Part shown: piece after piece, positions 1 to 10,408 of the stretch
Layout: every line of letters begins with the position of its first letter
Position numbering within the stretch: the stretch's first letter is position 1
NCBI RefSeq assembly: GCF_040869045.1
Contig: NC_090321.1
Location: 182,003,596-182,067,595, forward strand
DNA from: Eurosta solidaginis
Lineage: Eukaryota; Arthropoda; Insecta; Diptera; Tephritidae
Direction of reading: 5' to 3'
DNA length: 64,000 nt
The notes under the pieces: model-generated
The model's database searches: none
The model's input: only the letters and a program-made list of their open reading frames with translations
What the model was told of the DNA's origin: nothing
Position numbers and translations under genes: made by a program

Positions 1-294
1 ACATTAATATAAAATTTCTTTTTGGTAGGGCTGGTAAACGTGCCAAAGACCATAAACTGAATTGCTTTGTAAAAAGCGACTTGGCGCCACTTAAAAAAAG
101 GCTCAAAATATTTTTCCCTTAATAGTATGTCTGCTTGCATTGGTAAAACTTACCAAGGCTATTAGCAAATTCATCTGTAAAGGCAATTGCCAAGGTCTCC
201 TATTCGTTTTGTGTCGAATATTTGAATTAAATTTTAAATTAAAATCCATGTATAACTATATCGCTTTATCATTTCATAGAATTAAATACATATA
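1..294. other. 3' flank of mRpS15, no gene seen
   Basis: AT-rich intergenic DNA downstream of mRpS15. The only structure seen is a short palindrome near 139-155 (TTGGTAAAACTTACCAA); a related GGTAAAATTTACC palindrome lies near 6570-6583, on the far side of mRpL43 exon 1. Confidence 0.5.
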
Positions 295-300
295 TTTATT
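295..300 (-). terminator. Polyadenylation signal of mRpS15
   Basis: AATAAA on the minus strand, about 20 bases past the TAG stop of mRpS15. It is the first canonical hexamer after the stop. Confidence 0.55.
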
Positions 301-321
301 ATTTTGAGAACAATAACTTTT

Positions 322-1260
322 CTATTCTTTCTGTTCTGACTTTATTGCTTCCCGTTGTTGTTTAAGCGCCTCCAACTCATTCTTATAATCTAATATATGT
401 TCCTCAGTTACTGTTATCGGTATATCTAAATCGATTTGCTCTTTACGCACAAATTCCATTTTCTTAATAGCATCCTCCAAAAATGGTATTTTCTGTTCAT
501 CCAATATTTTCCGATATTCCTCCAAACGTTCTTCTTTAATTTTTTCACAATGTGCATCGGTTAGCTTTTGCAATGATTCCTTTCGTGTTATTGCATGATA
601 TTTCAACGGTTTCGGCTTATACACCAAATCAAGTTTTTCCAATATCCATTCAAATCGACGATAATCCGAACGACGCAAATATTTTAAAAACATTTTTCTC
701 CTATCAATAAGCTCTTTGAGATTAACTTTCATCTTTTTATTTCGTGGATACAGTTCATGTTGCATTTGCAAATTACGAATATCTGCAGTCATACGCGCTA
801 CTGAAATTAAGTTGCGTCATACATTTTGTAGAAATTGTAAATTAAATTGGCCTTACATTTTACTTCTGTGGACCCATAGTCCAGAGCGTGACGCTGTACT
901 TCTTTAATCATCAGTTCACGCTTATAACGAGTGGTATCCTCTCTGCGTCTATTGCCCAGTTGGAACAGTGATTGTACAATTGGATCGGCACTACAAATTA
1001 TGTGTGACTGAGTTTAGTTCAAGTAATGCATTTCTAGTGATAACTTACTCTTGAAGTTCTTTTGAGTTTTTGAATTCCCATGCGTACTCAGTCTCATTCA
1101 ACGCAGGTAGTGTACCCAAATCGCCACTTTTTTCTGGTTTTGTACATGGTATTTTTTCTGGACGTACCCATTTAATTTTTAAATCCGACTTGAACGCATA
1201 GTCACGTGTCGGTTGCCAGTGGATTCCAGTGGAGACGCGTAGGAATCTACTAAAGTTCAT
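322..1260 (-). CDS. mRpS15: Mitochondrial ribosomal protein uS15m, three exons
   Basis: Small-subunit protein of the mitochondrial ribosome (bonsai in Drosophila); uS15 binds 16S-type rRNA early in assembly. Exons on the minus strand: 1260-1049, 990-857, 800-322. Both introns are small (58 and 56 bp); donors read GTAAGT and GTAAGG, acceptors TTTGTAG and TTTCAG. Phases agree (212, 134 and 479 nt) and give 274 residues ending at TAG. Exon 1 supplies the N-terminus and probable mitochondrial presequence (MNFSRFLRVS, basic, no acid). The S15 fold begins near residue 119 (MTADIRNLQMQHELYP) and contains the family pattern DRRKMFLKYLRRSDYRRFEW. A lysine/glutamate-rich C-terminal extension beyond the bacterial S15 length is usual in animal mitochondria. 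Identity rests on motif recognition; the splice model is mine. Confidence 0.92.
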
Positions 1261-1376
1261 CGTGTTTTTGTGAAGAATCTTATCAAGATAAAAAAAAACC
1301 GAATTGACAATTGGAAACAGTAGGGTTATGTCACAAAAGGAGCTGCTGTCGTTTTTTGAAAAATCTTCAACACTAA

Positions 1377-2000
1377 AGGGCCAATTAATGGTTACTTAAA
1401 GCAGCTGATCGAACAAACCTTATGGAAATCACTGTAATCGATTAAAGCTGGAGACATTGGTGCTTTATCGTTAACCGTATCGGTAACCTTTTAACAGCTG
1501 ATTCGACCAACCTTATGAGAATCAATGCAATCGATTATTGGTGCCGCTAAGGTCGTAACCGTATCGTAGCCAACCAATTGGGTTTTGGTTTACCGTCGTA
1601 ACGATAAACAGCTGATTACGTTAGGGATACGGATACAGCGATACGACATACGGCACCAATGACTCCGGCTTAATGATGCCATACCATAACGCTAACGCCA
1701 TAACCATACCATAGCCAACCAATTGGGTTTTGGTTTCTCGCCATATCCATAACCTAGAAATATTTCAGTTGGTGAATTTAATAACTTTTTGTAGATTTTA
1801 TTAATTTTTTTTGGATACGTTATGACTAAGAGACTTATCCTTTGTGGAATATGTTAGTAATTTTTTGTGTTTTCATCATTTTTAAGAAATTTGCACGATT
1901 TTTAGGTTAAGGCAGCGTTAATCGATCACATTGGAGATGGTTATGGATATGGTTATGGTTACGACTATGGCGTTAGGATTAAGGAAGTTTAATTGGCCCT
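1377..2000. mobile_element. Harbinger-like MITE, copy 1
   Basis: Terminal inverted repeats AGGGCCAATTAA at both ends, flanked by the 3-bp direct repeat TAA (1374-1376 and 2001-2003). A 3-bp TWA duplication with GGGCC-type ends is the PIF/Harbinger signature. The interior is non-coding with repeated GTTATGG/CCATAAC modules and can fold back on itself. Related to 18642-19058. Confidence 0.65.
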
Positions 2001-2003
2001 TAA

Positions 2004-2303
2004 CGCCATAACCATACCATAGCCAACCAATTGGTTTTGGCTCCCCGCCATATCCATAGCTAATAATATTTGAGTTGGAGTAGATTGTAGTTTTTATTTA
2101 TTGTTTTGGATACGTTATGACTAAGAGACTTATTTTTTTTGGAATATGTTTGTAATTTTTGCCTTTTCTTCATTTTTATGAATTTTTCATGATTTTTAGG
2201 TTAAGACACCATTAATCGATCACATTGGAGAGGGTTATGGATATGTGTATGGTTACGACTATGGTGTTAGGGTAAAGGAAGTTTAATTAGCCTATAAATG
2301 GAA
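2004..2303. mobile_element. Truncated second copy of the same MITE
   Basis: Directly abuts copy 1 and repeats its right half from the CGCCATAACCATACC module to a degenerate right end (TTTAATTAGCC). The left terminus is missing, so it is a partial copy, perhaps from internal duplication or unequal exchange. Confidence 0.55.
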
Positions 2304-2698
2304 ATGGATAAGGGATGGTGAATCACAAATCACACACTGAAGATTGCGCATTCACGAGTTCAAAATTTCTTCGTTCTGCGCATCAACGTGACAGTTGACT
2401 GCTTGAGCGAATGAAAGAAAGAGAACAAAACAAGAGCTAAAGGAAAATTACGTAAAAATCATTGTGAATCAAACTAAGTGTGATATCTTATCTGCCAACT
2501 GCCTGACAGGATGTTCAAAATGGCTACTTTTTAGCGTTTTGACAGGGTGTTCAATAAGGCGGTGCATAGGACCGGTTATCTTCAGCGGGTGATAGAAAGA
2601 GATACAGAATGAGCAGCGATAGTCAATTACAAATCAGGTGATCCAATCACTTTGTAAGTTTGACGTCTAAGCAGAAGATATTACACTTAGTTTGGTAG
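2304..2698. other. Intergenic, unassigned
   Basis: No coding signal. Contains two near-repeats of TTTTGACAGGGTGTTCAA type around 2510-2555. No family recognised. Confidence 0.3.
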
Positions 2699-3203
2699 TA
2701 GTGCAGTTTACGGTACCCACCGAAATTTGGCCCAAATTTTTCGAGCGAGGTATCAAAAGACGCGTATTAATCTCGAAAACAATAATCCGAAGGCGGAAAA
2801 CAAAAATTTTATCTCTGTCCGGAGATATTTGCAGTTGAAGTTGGCGATTTTCATGTGGTTGTTGTTGTGTTTTACCCACAAAAAAAATTGTGCATTGTGG
2901 GGCGGTAGCCACGGTTATACCACACACCCGGACTTGGCATGGCGTAGCCCAGGGTTATTTTTTATAAGCACGGCCGAAGGTCGCCAACGCAGAAAGGTGT
3001 TCTGCGCAAAAATACTATGGTTCCCACCCCGGGTTTCGGAGGTACCCGCGGGTCTTTTTTCGGTTTTTCGTTAATATCTTTTGAACGAGTTAAATTTTTT
3101 ATTTTCCGCCTTCGGATTCTTAATCTGGACGTGAATACGCGTCTTTTGACATCTCACTCGAAAATGTTGGCCCAAATTTCGGTGGGTACCGTAAACTGCA
3201 CTA
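2699..3203. mobile_element. Foldback MITE with about 110-bp arms
   Basis: The left arm from 2699 (TAGTGCAGTTTACGGTACCC) is repeated inverted at the right, ending at 3203. The similarity runs inward about 110 bp through the AAAAGACGCGTATT and AATCCGAAGGCGGAAAA blocks. Short open frames inside are fortuitous. No clear target duplication was seen at the flanks, so the superfamily is unassigned. Confidence 0.65.
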
Positions 3204-3840
3204 TTACCCTTAGTTTGATTCACAATGGTAAAAATTGCCCATAAAAAACAGCTGATCTTTTGTTTACATGCGCAATGCGTAATCTTATATGTGTGATTTG
3301 TGACGGGGAAAGGCAAGATGGATATGGCACGGTGACATGCCTACTACCACCCTTCAAAAACGCGAGTACTCTATAAATAATGTAGGGAATACTCCTTTGG
3401 GAGTATAGGACTGCTCCAAATCTAATCTGTATTCATACAAAAAGTGTGCTCCAATTAACATTGCGATGTCCTAGGAGAGGAGTAGGTGATCCCACTCTCG
3501 CTTTGTTTGTGAGTATTCTATTGAGTACATACGTGAGAGTTCTTTCCAAAGTACTTTCACAGTTGTACTCCATGGAGCACCCACAGAGGATCATATGCCA
3601 AAGTACTAAAGAGGAATTGCATTGTTTACTATATAGTTTGGCAGCTTAATTCGAGGTTATGTTGCGAATAGAGTGGAAGGCACTCGCAGGCCGGGAAAAT
3701 AGGCACTCGAATGGAGTGGAATGAAGAACAGTAGGAAGACCAGAGTTGCTTTGGATCAATCATTGTATCAATATTAAAGATAAATTTAGAAAAAATAATT
3801 AAATACTTGAGTATAAGCAAACATTTTCGGTAATAGTCTA
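3204..3840. other. Intergenic, holds the empty target of a nearby LINE
   Basis: No gene recognised. Bases 3614-3690 (TTGTTTACTATATAGTTTGG onward) recur split at 5104-5117 and 5962-6040 around a LINE insertion, so this segment represents the uninterrupted form of that repeat. Confidence 0.45.
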
Positions 3841-3879
3841 GTTGAGGGGTCGACTGCTAATACGCTACAAACAATATCG

Positions 3880-4512
3880 AGAGAGGTGTCAAAAAACGCG
3901 TATTAATCTCGAGAACAATAATCCGGATAATGGCGGAAAAGAAAAATTTTATCTCTGTCCGGAGATATTTGCAGTTGAAGTTGGCGATTTCCATGTGGTT
4001 GTTGTTGTATTCGCATGGCGTAGCCCAGGGTTATTTTTTATAAGCGTGGCCGAAGGCCGCCTATGCAGAAAGGTGTTCTAGGCAGAATTACCGTTGGAAT
4101 CAGCATGAAAATCTCTATAAAGTCCATTTTTTTTTTTTTTTTGTGACAAATGTATGTATTCTGCACTTGTTCCAATTAAATTCATTAATTTCAAATTATT
4201 CAGAGAATTACAAAACAAAATACATTGATAGTGTATTTTTGCATTTATGTCGACGTGTGACCACCTTATAATCTTCTACCAAGTTAAAAAGATATTATTG
4301 CGGAGCTGGCAACACTATTCACCACCTTCATTTGTTTTCGTTTGTTTAATTGCAACAACGAAAAAAGCAACAATAGTTCCGACGGGTTTTCCGCGAATAA
4401 CTTTTAAACGAGATAAAAAATGTAGTTTCTGCTTTCGGATTCTGAATCTTGACGCAAATACGCGTCTTTGGATACCGCTATCGACATGTGCGACCCGAAT
4501 TTTAAGTGCAGG
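3880..4512. mobile_element. Degenerate copy of the 2699-3203 foldback family
   Basis: 3880-4085 matches the left half of the foldback element (AAAACGCGTATTAATCTCGA, ATCTCTGTCCGGAGATATTT). 4380-4512 matches its right arm (TTCGGATTCTGAATCTTGAC, ATACGCGTCTTTGGATACC). The middle is replaced by unrelated sequence with a run of T at 4127-4142. Confidence 0.45.
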
Positions 4513-4574
4513 ACTTAAGTTGAAATTTTACTAAATTTGGAAATTAAGAGGCTTATATTTCATAAACTAAGAGT

Positions 4575-4674
4575 NNNNNNNNNNNNNNNNNNNNNNNNNN
4601 NNNNNNNNNNNNNNNNNNNNNNNNNNNNNNNNNNNNNNNNNNNNNNNNNNNNNNNNNNNNNNNNNNNNNNNNNN
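4575..4674. other. Assembly gap, 100 N
   Basis: Exactly 100 N, the conventional size for a gap of unknown length. Any frame translated across it is artefactual. Confidence 0.99.
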
Positions 4675-4768
4675 CCAAAGACTTGCTTGTGTTTTTCCGC
4701 TTCATACGGCTGGGTTCTCAGGTGCCGTATTTCCTCAAAATGCTTACGGAGATGACTCCTTCGGCCCC
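4675..4768 (-). mobile_element. Fragment of the CAA-tailed LINE
   Basis: Matches the minus-strand LINE coding region at about 34180-34271 (AGTCATCTCCGTAAGCATTT as read on the minus strand), encoding part of the conserved C-terminal region. It is cut by the assembly gap on one side. Confidence 0.7.
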
Positions 4769-5117
4769 TAGCAACTCTGTTCGATCGTCATCGTGTCGTG
4801 ATCACTGTCGTTAAAAAACGAGTAATGATCGGTTGATGGTGGTCCGCAAACGCATTGCAAAGGAGAATTGTTAGCGTACTCCAACATGAAGAAAATGGAA
4901 CACGTAATCCAACAATTTTTGCAGGGCAATTAAAAATTCCATGTATTGTTTTTGTATCTCGATGGACTAATGTCAAAGTCGTACAGCAGCGGATGTGAAG
5001 TGTCAAATCATATTAAAAAAGTACCAATCAGCTGATTTCCGGCGGTCATCTCTTCCTTGTTTCGCCATATGCCAAGTGTCAGGCTTGAAACGGCTGATGA
5101 ATTCATTGTTTACTATA
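4769..5117. repeat. Unclassified dispersed repeat segment
   Basis: 4949-5038 (TCGATGGACTAATGTCAAAG ... CCAATCAGCTGATTT) recurs at about 25030-25132, so it is a dispersed repeat. The upstream part may be debris of a transposase gene, but no motif is clear. Confidence 0.4.
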
Positions 5118-5961
5118 TTTATTTATTTATTTATTAAAAGTCGACGCAAACACAAAGCGGTCGACTAATTTTTGTAATAGACAGATATATATGTACAATA
5201 CAGAGCCATTCTTAAAATTAAAAATTCAAAAAAGGTACATGGAAAATTTGTATGTTATAAACATTTGACATCGCATTGTATAAGAAAAATAAAATTAAAA
5301 TATCAGGCTAAACATAAGAGTATAGCAGTATGTAAAGCAGCAAACGAACATTCAAAGCCAATGCAGTTATACAAATCATTGTACCGCGAGCACCAAAGGC
5401 GCAGGGGACTGTTTCTAGCAAAATTTTGCCGGCAGAGAGGTAAATGAAAAGGCACAAAATGTCTGGACGCCCTAGCAGGAACCGCAAAATTTAGTTGACT
5501 GATTAGGTCAGGGCAGTCAATCACACCAATGATGAGCTTGTGAATGAACATAACGCCAAGTAATACTCTACGATTCTCTAGAGATGGCAAATTAATTAGA
5601 AGAAGTCTATTCCTGTATGGTGGAAGATGAGTACTTGATTCCCAGTTGAGACCTCGTAATGCAAAAATTAAAAACCGTCTCTGGACCGACTCAATCCGAT
5701 CAACATGGATTTGATAGATCGGAGACCAGACACATGAACAGTACTCGAGAATAGGACGTACCAGCGAGGTATAAAGGATCTTTGTGAAATAAGGGTCATC
5801 AAACTCTTTAGCCCAACGTTTGATAAAACCTAATACACCAGTTGCTTTGTTTATAGCGGTTGAAATATGTGTGGGAAAACTTAATTTCGGATCAAAAATA
5901 ACTCCTAGATCAGTTACAATAGATATCCGCTCCAAGGGGTCGCCGTTAAGTGTATAAGATG
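5118..5961 (-). mobile_element. 5'-truncated non-LTR retrotransposon, TAAA-tailed
   Basis: Minus-strand LINE 3' end with a TAAA repeat tail (5118-5136). It interrupts a repeat that is intact at 3614-3690; the flanks keep TTTACTATAT on one side and ATATAG on the other, so the target duplication is about 5 bp (TATAT). The clade is unresolved (CR1/Jockey-like). Confidence 0.7.
5303..5935 (-). pseudogene. LINE reverse transcriptase, C-terminal part
   Basis: 210-residue open frame from the thumb and C-terminal region of a LINE polymerase. Diagnostic pieces are TDLGVIFDPKLSF, YTSLVRPILEYCSCVWSP and RIESVQRRFL, typical of the post-catalytic region of CR1/Jockey-type ORF2. The catalytic YADD and the endonuclease are absent because the insertion is 5'-truncated. 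The frame opens upstream to the truncation point near 5961, so there is no genuine start codon. It is a remnant, not a host gene. Confidence 0.75.
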
Positions 5962-6385
5962 ATATATAGTTTGGCAGCTTAAATAGAGGTTATGTTGCGA
6001 ATAGAGTGGAAGGCAGTCGAATATCATATAATGAAGGAATGGTGTTCGGAGTTTTTTCAAAGTTAAAAAAAAAAAATGATAAAAGCTTTAATATAAATAA
6101 AACTATTGTTTTAATAACAACAAAAACGCCTTATATATTCTATATACATAAATTCGTAATGATTATCTCACTTTAAAATTTGAGTTAAATAATCTAGTTT
6201 TTTTTTTGAAACTGAGTCGAGAACTGTGCGTGTGAATGTGCGAATTTTCACCGATCAGCTGTTAGTTGCGCTACTTGGTAAAATTTACAATGGATGAATT
6301 CGTCTTGATTAATGGAAATTCAGTTGTTTTGCTTGCTTATTGTTGCACATTTGTGAAATTACGTCCAATTAAATAGAAAGTCAAA
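5962..6385. other. Upstream region of mRpL43
   Basis: Contains the right half of the interrupted repeat (to about 6040), then AT-rich DNA. The promoter of mRpL43 should lie in the last 150 bases. A CAGCTG palindrome and TTGGTAAAATTTAC at 6256-6291 are noted; no TATA box is convincing. Confidence 0.35.
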
Positions 6386-7323
6386 ATGTCAAACAGCCAT
6401 ATCTTTCTTAAATCTGGATTTCCACGTTCGCCATTGCAGAATGGCTTAGGTCGCTATGTGTGCCAATTACAACGTGTTACTTTAAAGTTCTGTAAGAGCC
6501 ACGGGGCTAGTCGGGGTATGAGGTAACTAATGGCTGATTATAATGTATTGCTTTTACCTACCTTATTAGGTAAAATTTACCATTAGTGCACCACGCTTTG
6601 AGAAAAATATAAATAAGAGTTAGCAGAAGAATCCTCCTAGATGCCACAACTAAGTTTGTTATCTTTCCAAAGTTTCTTGTTATTGCAAAAAAATAAATAT
6701 ATATATGTATAAATTATTTATTTATTAATATTTTATCGGAAATGGCGCACTAATGGAACACCCATCCCCTTTCTTATGCTGCTATAGCTCTTAACAAACA
6801 TATTTTTTACTATAGAGAATTCATTGAGAATCACCTTATTGACTTTGCCAAAGAAAATCCCGGCATAGTAGTGTATGTAAAACCGCGCCGCCACCGTGGT
6901 CCTGTACTGGTCGGGGAATATCGTAAGTATGAAATTAAAAGAGCGCATAAAGCATCTGCAACAAGGCATTTCTTCATCATTTTAGTAAATGGTGATCGGG
7001 AATGGTTGAATTGTCATAATGCTAGCATGGATGACATAAACAAGTGGTTGGAATTACTAAAGACCCAGAATGGTAGTTCAAGCGCGTTGCGTTTACGAAA
7101 AATGTGGCATACTGATGTACCATCAATTCAGGGACCTTGGACACCTTTTACATTGCGTACCCCCGAAACAAACTTGGAAATGTTCCCCAATGCGTCCGCG
7201 TCACGACCGCTTGATATCGAGCAAACGGCAACTGAAAAGCTTATTGAGTTGTTTAAAAAACAGCGGCTGGAGGATGATGGTAAAGTAAGCGACAAAGTTT
7301 TGGAAGGAAAACGTGCCGAATAA
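6386..7323 (+). CDS. mRpL43: Mitochondrial ribosomal protein mL43, three exons
   Basis: Large-subunit mitoribosomal protein with a thioredoxin-like L51/S25/CI-B8 fold. Exons 6386-6522, 6816-6922 and 6986-7323; donors GTAACT and GTAAGT, acceptors ACTATAG and TTTTAG. Phases (137, 107, 338 nt) join to 193 residues. Exon 1 gives [20 protein letters not shown] and [15 protein letters not shown], the conserved mL43 N-terminus; exon 2 gives [17 protein letters not shown] and [17 protein letters not shown]; exon 3 resumes with LNGDREW and contains [10 protein letters not shown]. The second intron (6923-6985) is 63 bp with no in-frame stop, so an unspliced reading of exons 2-3 stays open with 21 extra residues; the family consensus EYLNGDREW shows it is spliced. 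It lies head to head with mRpS15. Confidence 0.93.
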
Positions 7324-7350
7324 TTTCAAGTGTTACAGAAATTAGTTTTA

Positions 7351-7356
7351 AATAAA
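7351..7356 (+). terminator. Polyadenylation signal of mRpL43
   Basis: AATAAA 28 bases past the TAA stop, the first hexamer downstream. Confidence 0.6.
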
Positions 7357-7645
7357 AAATTTTGAAGAAAAATTTGAAAACCACAATCAATTTTTTAATA
7401 TAAAACTTTCACTTAGTGGAAGATTGCCCCATATCGAGTGTCGGGTTTTTTCATATTTCATATCATTGTTGTAATTGTACTGATATAGACAATTCAAGAA
7501 GGTTGTACTGATACGGACAATTCATGAAGGTTTTGGACAGTGTTACCGATGGGGAAGAATGTCTTTGTCGGATATAGAGCTGATAGCCACAGCAGAGCTC
7601 TTCTTTATTAGATTTAACATTAATTCTAAGCCTAAATTTATAATA
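7357..7645. other. Intergenic between mRpL43 and the hAT element
   Basis: No gene. A short direct repeat (TGTACTGATA..GACAATTCA) occurs at about 7477-7530. Confidence 0.35.
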
Positions 7646-7668
7646 GATCTAGTCAGGCCCGTCTACAG

Positions 7669-7701
7669 GGGGGGGGGTGGGGGGGGGGGGGGGGGGGGAG
7701 G
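7669..7701 (+). repeat. Long G homopolymer run
   Basis: About 32 of 33 bases are G, just inside the left hAT terminus. It could form a G-quadruplex; the exact length is unreliable in assembled sequence. Confidence 0.85.
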
Positions 7702-8084
7702 GATGGAGGGAATCCCTCCGGGCCGGGGTTTCTCAGGGGGCCCACGATTTAGAGGTACTAAGTCATTTTTTTTAATTCAGGTGAGTCTTTAGTTGTTCCA
7801 TGTGGAAATTTTAAGCCGAATTTCAAAAGCAACGAATATTGATAATGATTTTTTGCCTGGGCCTGAGGAGACAATAAAAACATCAAAGAAAAATGTATGT
7901 TTACATGAATCCGAAGTCGTAAAGTTTTCGTGGCGACACTGATGAAGGTTCATCTTCAAAAATTCTTCCAACAATACCACCAACTCTATATCAAAGTCCA
8001 GATTATATAAACGATTTCGATATCGGTACGGTGAATAATGATCTGAAGCAGTCAACGAAATAATTCGCCGAGGTCATCAAAAGT

Positions 8085-8801
8085 GCCCTAACTACCCACT
8101 GGAAGAAGCTACAGGCCCGCCAAAATACTGCGCTCAGAACTGCCGCGGGCTGTCTTCTTATGTCCCCAGAACACCATCTACATAATGAGGTGAGAATACT
8201 CCCCATCAGGGAGATAAATGAGATGCTAACCAAACAGTTCCTGTTGAATACCAAGAAACCTGGGCATCCCAACAGACATCTGATTGATGAGCCAGCACCG
8301 CCTAGGGACTTAAGGAGTCATCTCCGTAAGCATTTTGAGGAAATACGGCACCTGAGAACTCAGCCGTATGAAGCAAAAAAACACAAGCAGGTCTTTGGTG
8401 AACTCCACAAACAGGCGTCGGACCTTTATGCCGGGAATTGCCCGGTGAATCCAGTACTCGGGGAACAGTACCCAAAACTTGCGGAAGAGGAACGCATTCT
8501 CCCCAGGGAAACGCGAGTCACTCTGGCTCAACTTCGTTCTGGATACTGTAACAGGTTAAACTCTTACATATCCAGAATCAACCCCGACATACAAAATGTA
8601 TGCCCCGCTTGCAATGTGTCCCCACATGACACCAACCATCTCTTTAATTGTAATGTGGAACCAACGCCTCTAACACCCCTTTCATTATGGTCCACCCCTG
8701 TGAAACAGCAAGTTTCCTTGGACTCCCGTTAGAGGATATTGATGACAATTTGTGATCGGTCGCAGCTATTAGGTGGGGCGAAACATTGCTACAACAACAA
8801 C
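8085..8801 (+). pseudogene. CAA-tailed LINE, 3' end of the polymerase gene
   Basis: Matches the C-terminal coding part and 3' tail of the minus-strand LINE at 33797-34500. The reading starts at MSPEHHLHNEVRILPIR and includes the cysteine/histidine motif CPACNVSPHDTNHLFNC (C-x2-C-x8-H-x4-C), typical of the C-terminus of this LINE group. One base is missing near 8700 relative to the other copy, so the last residues are out of frame. It ends in GCTACAACAACAACA, the shared LINE tail. It is inserted in the hAT element, upstream of the transposase remnant. Confidence 0.8.
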
Positions 8802-10408
8802 ATCCGACACTTAGAGATCATTTGGGGAAAGTTAGGATTTCACAACAGAAGGACAAACGTCTACAAGTTCACTACCTTTCCCCAGACATTCAGAACGACT
8901 TTACAGAAATTTGTGCAAAGCACGTGAGGGAAGCTATATCAGATCAAGGCAAGCAAGCCAAGTATTTTGCTATTATCGTTGAGGCTATGCCTGATGCTAG
9001 TCACGTTGACTACGTTCATTTTGCGCTAACTCCATTTCAATTCGAAAGCAACAAATTTTACAATTCAAGAACGGTTTTTCGATAACGGCGCTAATATGAA
9101 AGGAGCTTACAACGGAGCACTACGTCACATTCTCGACAAAAACTCGAATGCTGATTACTCGCCTTGTGCAACCCACAGTCTCAATTTATGTGGTGTCGAT
9201 GATGCAGAATGTTGCACGGTTGCAATTACTTTCTTCGGAGTTGTACAAAAATGTTTTACTATTTTCAGCAGCACTCCACAACGATGGGACATCCCCAAAC
9301 AAAATGTACCATGCTCTCTTCATAGTCTTTCAGCTAAAAGCCAAATTTGACTGCACAAGCATACGGGGATGTTACCGGCATTCTCAAGTACATCAACAAG
9401 TTCGAATGTATCTTGCTGTCCTCAATCTGATTCAAAATACTGACTACCATTAATGAAAGAAACGTGGTCCTCCAAGCTAGAGACGCCACCATAGATGTTG
9501 ACGTCCGATGTCTAGATGCCTTATTAGCTGATTTGAAGCTGATCAGAAACCAGTGGGAAACAATTTTAAACGAATGCAAAACAGTTGTTATTCAATTGAA
9601 CATCTCGCCAAAGTTTCCAGACATTCGAAAGAGAAAACCCACAAGACGTTCTGAAGATAATTTAAATGAGATGATTACGGATCATTCAGAGTCTGATTTT
9701 AAAAACAATACATTCTTGGTGATCGTTGATTCGGTAATCACTGGCATTACTGAACGATTTGCAGCTATGAGAAATTTGAGCGAGACGTTTTCCTTTTTGT
9801 GGCAATTTGAAGACATGGATGAAACTACAGTTCGGGTGAGCGCAGCAAAATTTGTCGAAAAATACAAGTCGGACATTTCTCAAAGCTTAGAATGCGAAAT
9901 AATTCACTTGAAATACATTTACGAAGCAAATTTTGATTAAGGTCTGTCACCATTGGAATTGCTAAATGCCATCTACATATCGTTCATTTACTTCAATAGT
10001 ATCATAACTCAAAAAACACAATTTTCCAGGAGAGCCATTGAAAGATTGTAACTGCCATATGTTGCGCATATAAAGGCATATTTTCATTTGTATTGCACGT
10101 GGTAAATTTTTATACAGCATAGATTTTTTTATACAGCATAGATCATGTTATTGGGTACGTTTATATGTTATTAACTCAAAAGTCATGTTTTTGAGTTAGG
10201 CCACTATTGAAGTAAATGAGCGATATGTTCAAAATCTGTATACGATTTTCCCCAACATTTGTGTTGCTTTACGTATCTTTTGCACTATACCTGTCACTGT
10301 AGCTAGTGCAGAACTTTCCTTCAGCGTCCTTTCAAGAATAAAAAACTTGCATAGATCGTGTTCATCTCAAGAGCGAGTTTCAGGACTTGCCACAGTTAAA
10401 TTTTGATA
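8802..10408 (+). pseudogene. hAT transposase (ZMYM1-like), fragmented
   Basis: Several plus-strand open pieces in different frames (about 8802-9085, 9096-9350, 9464-9940, 10255-10408) belong to one hAT transposase of the kind annotated as zinc finger MYM-type 1-like. Recognisable parts: HVREAISDQGKQAKYFAIIV with EAMPDASH (catalytic core start); MKGAYNGALRHILDKN and ATHSLNLCG (central core); and TIPVTVASAELSFSVLSRIK with SGLATVKF, the C-terminal dimerisation motif. Frameshifts separate the pieces and a MITE interrupts the C-terminal part. It would have cut and pasted the element in the nucleus; it cannot now make a full protein. Confidence 0.75.
9981..10222. mobile_element. Inverted-repeat MITE inside the hAT transposase
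   Basis: Arms of about 45 bp with few mismatches: CGTTCATTTACTTCAATAGT at the left, ACTATTGAAGTAAATGAGCG at the right. Flanked on both sides by ATAT (9977-9980, 10223-10226). It splits the transposase C-terminal coding region. The superfamily is not identified. Confidence 0.7.

Noticed and set aside
2727..3316. Overlapping short open frames on both strands
   Set aside because: All lie inside a foldback MITE; mirrored frames are expected from its inverted arms.
4537..4755. 72-codon open frame
   Set aside because: Runs through 100 N; it joins unrelated sequences on either side of an assembly gap.
6871..7323. Single-exon reading of mRpL43 exons 2-3
   Set aside because: Reads through a 63-bp intron with canonical GTAAGT and TTTTAG; the family consensus requires EY joined to LNGDREW.
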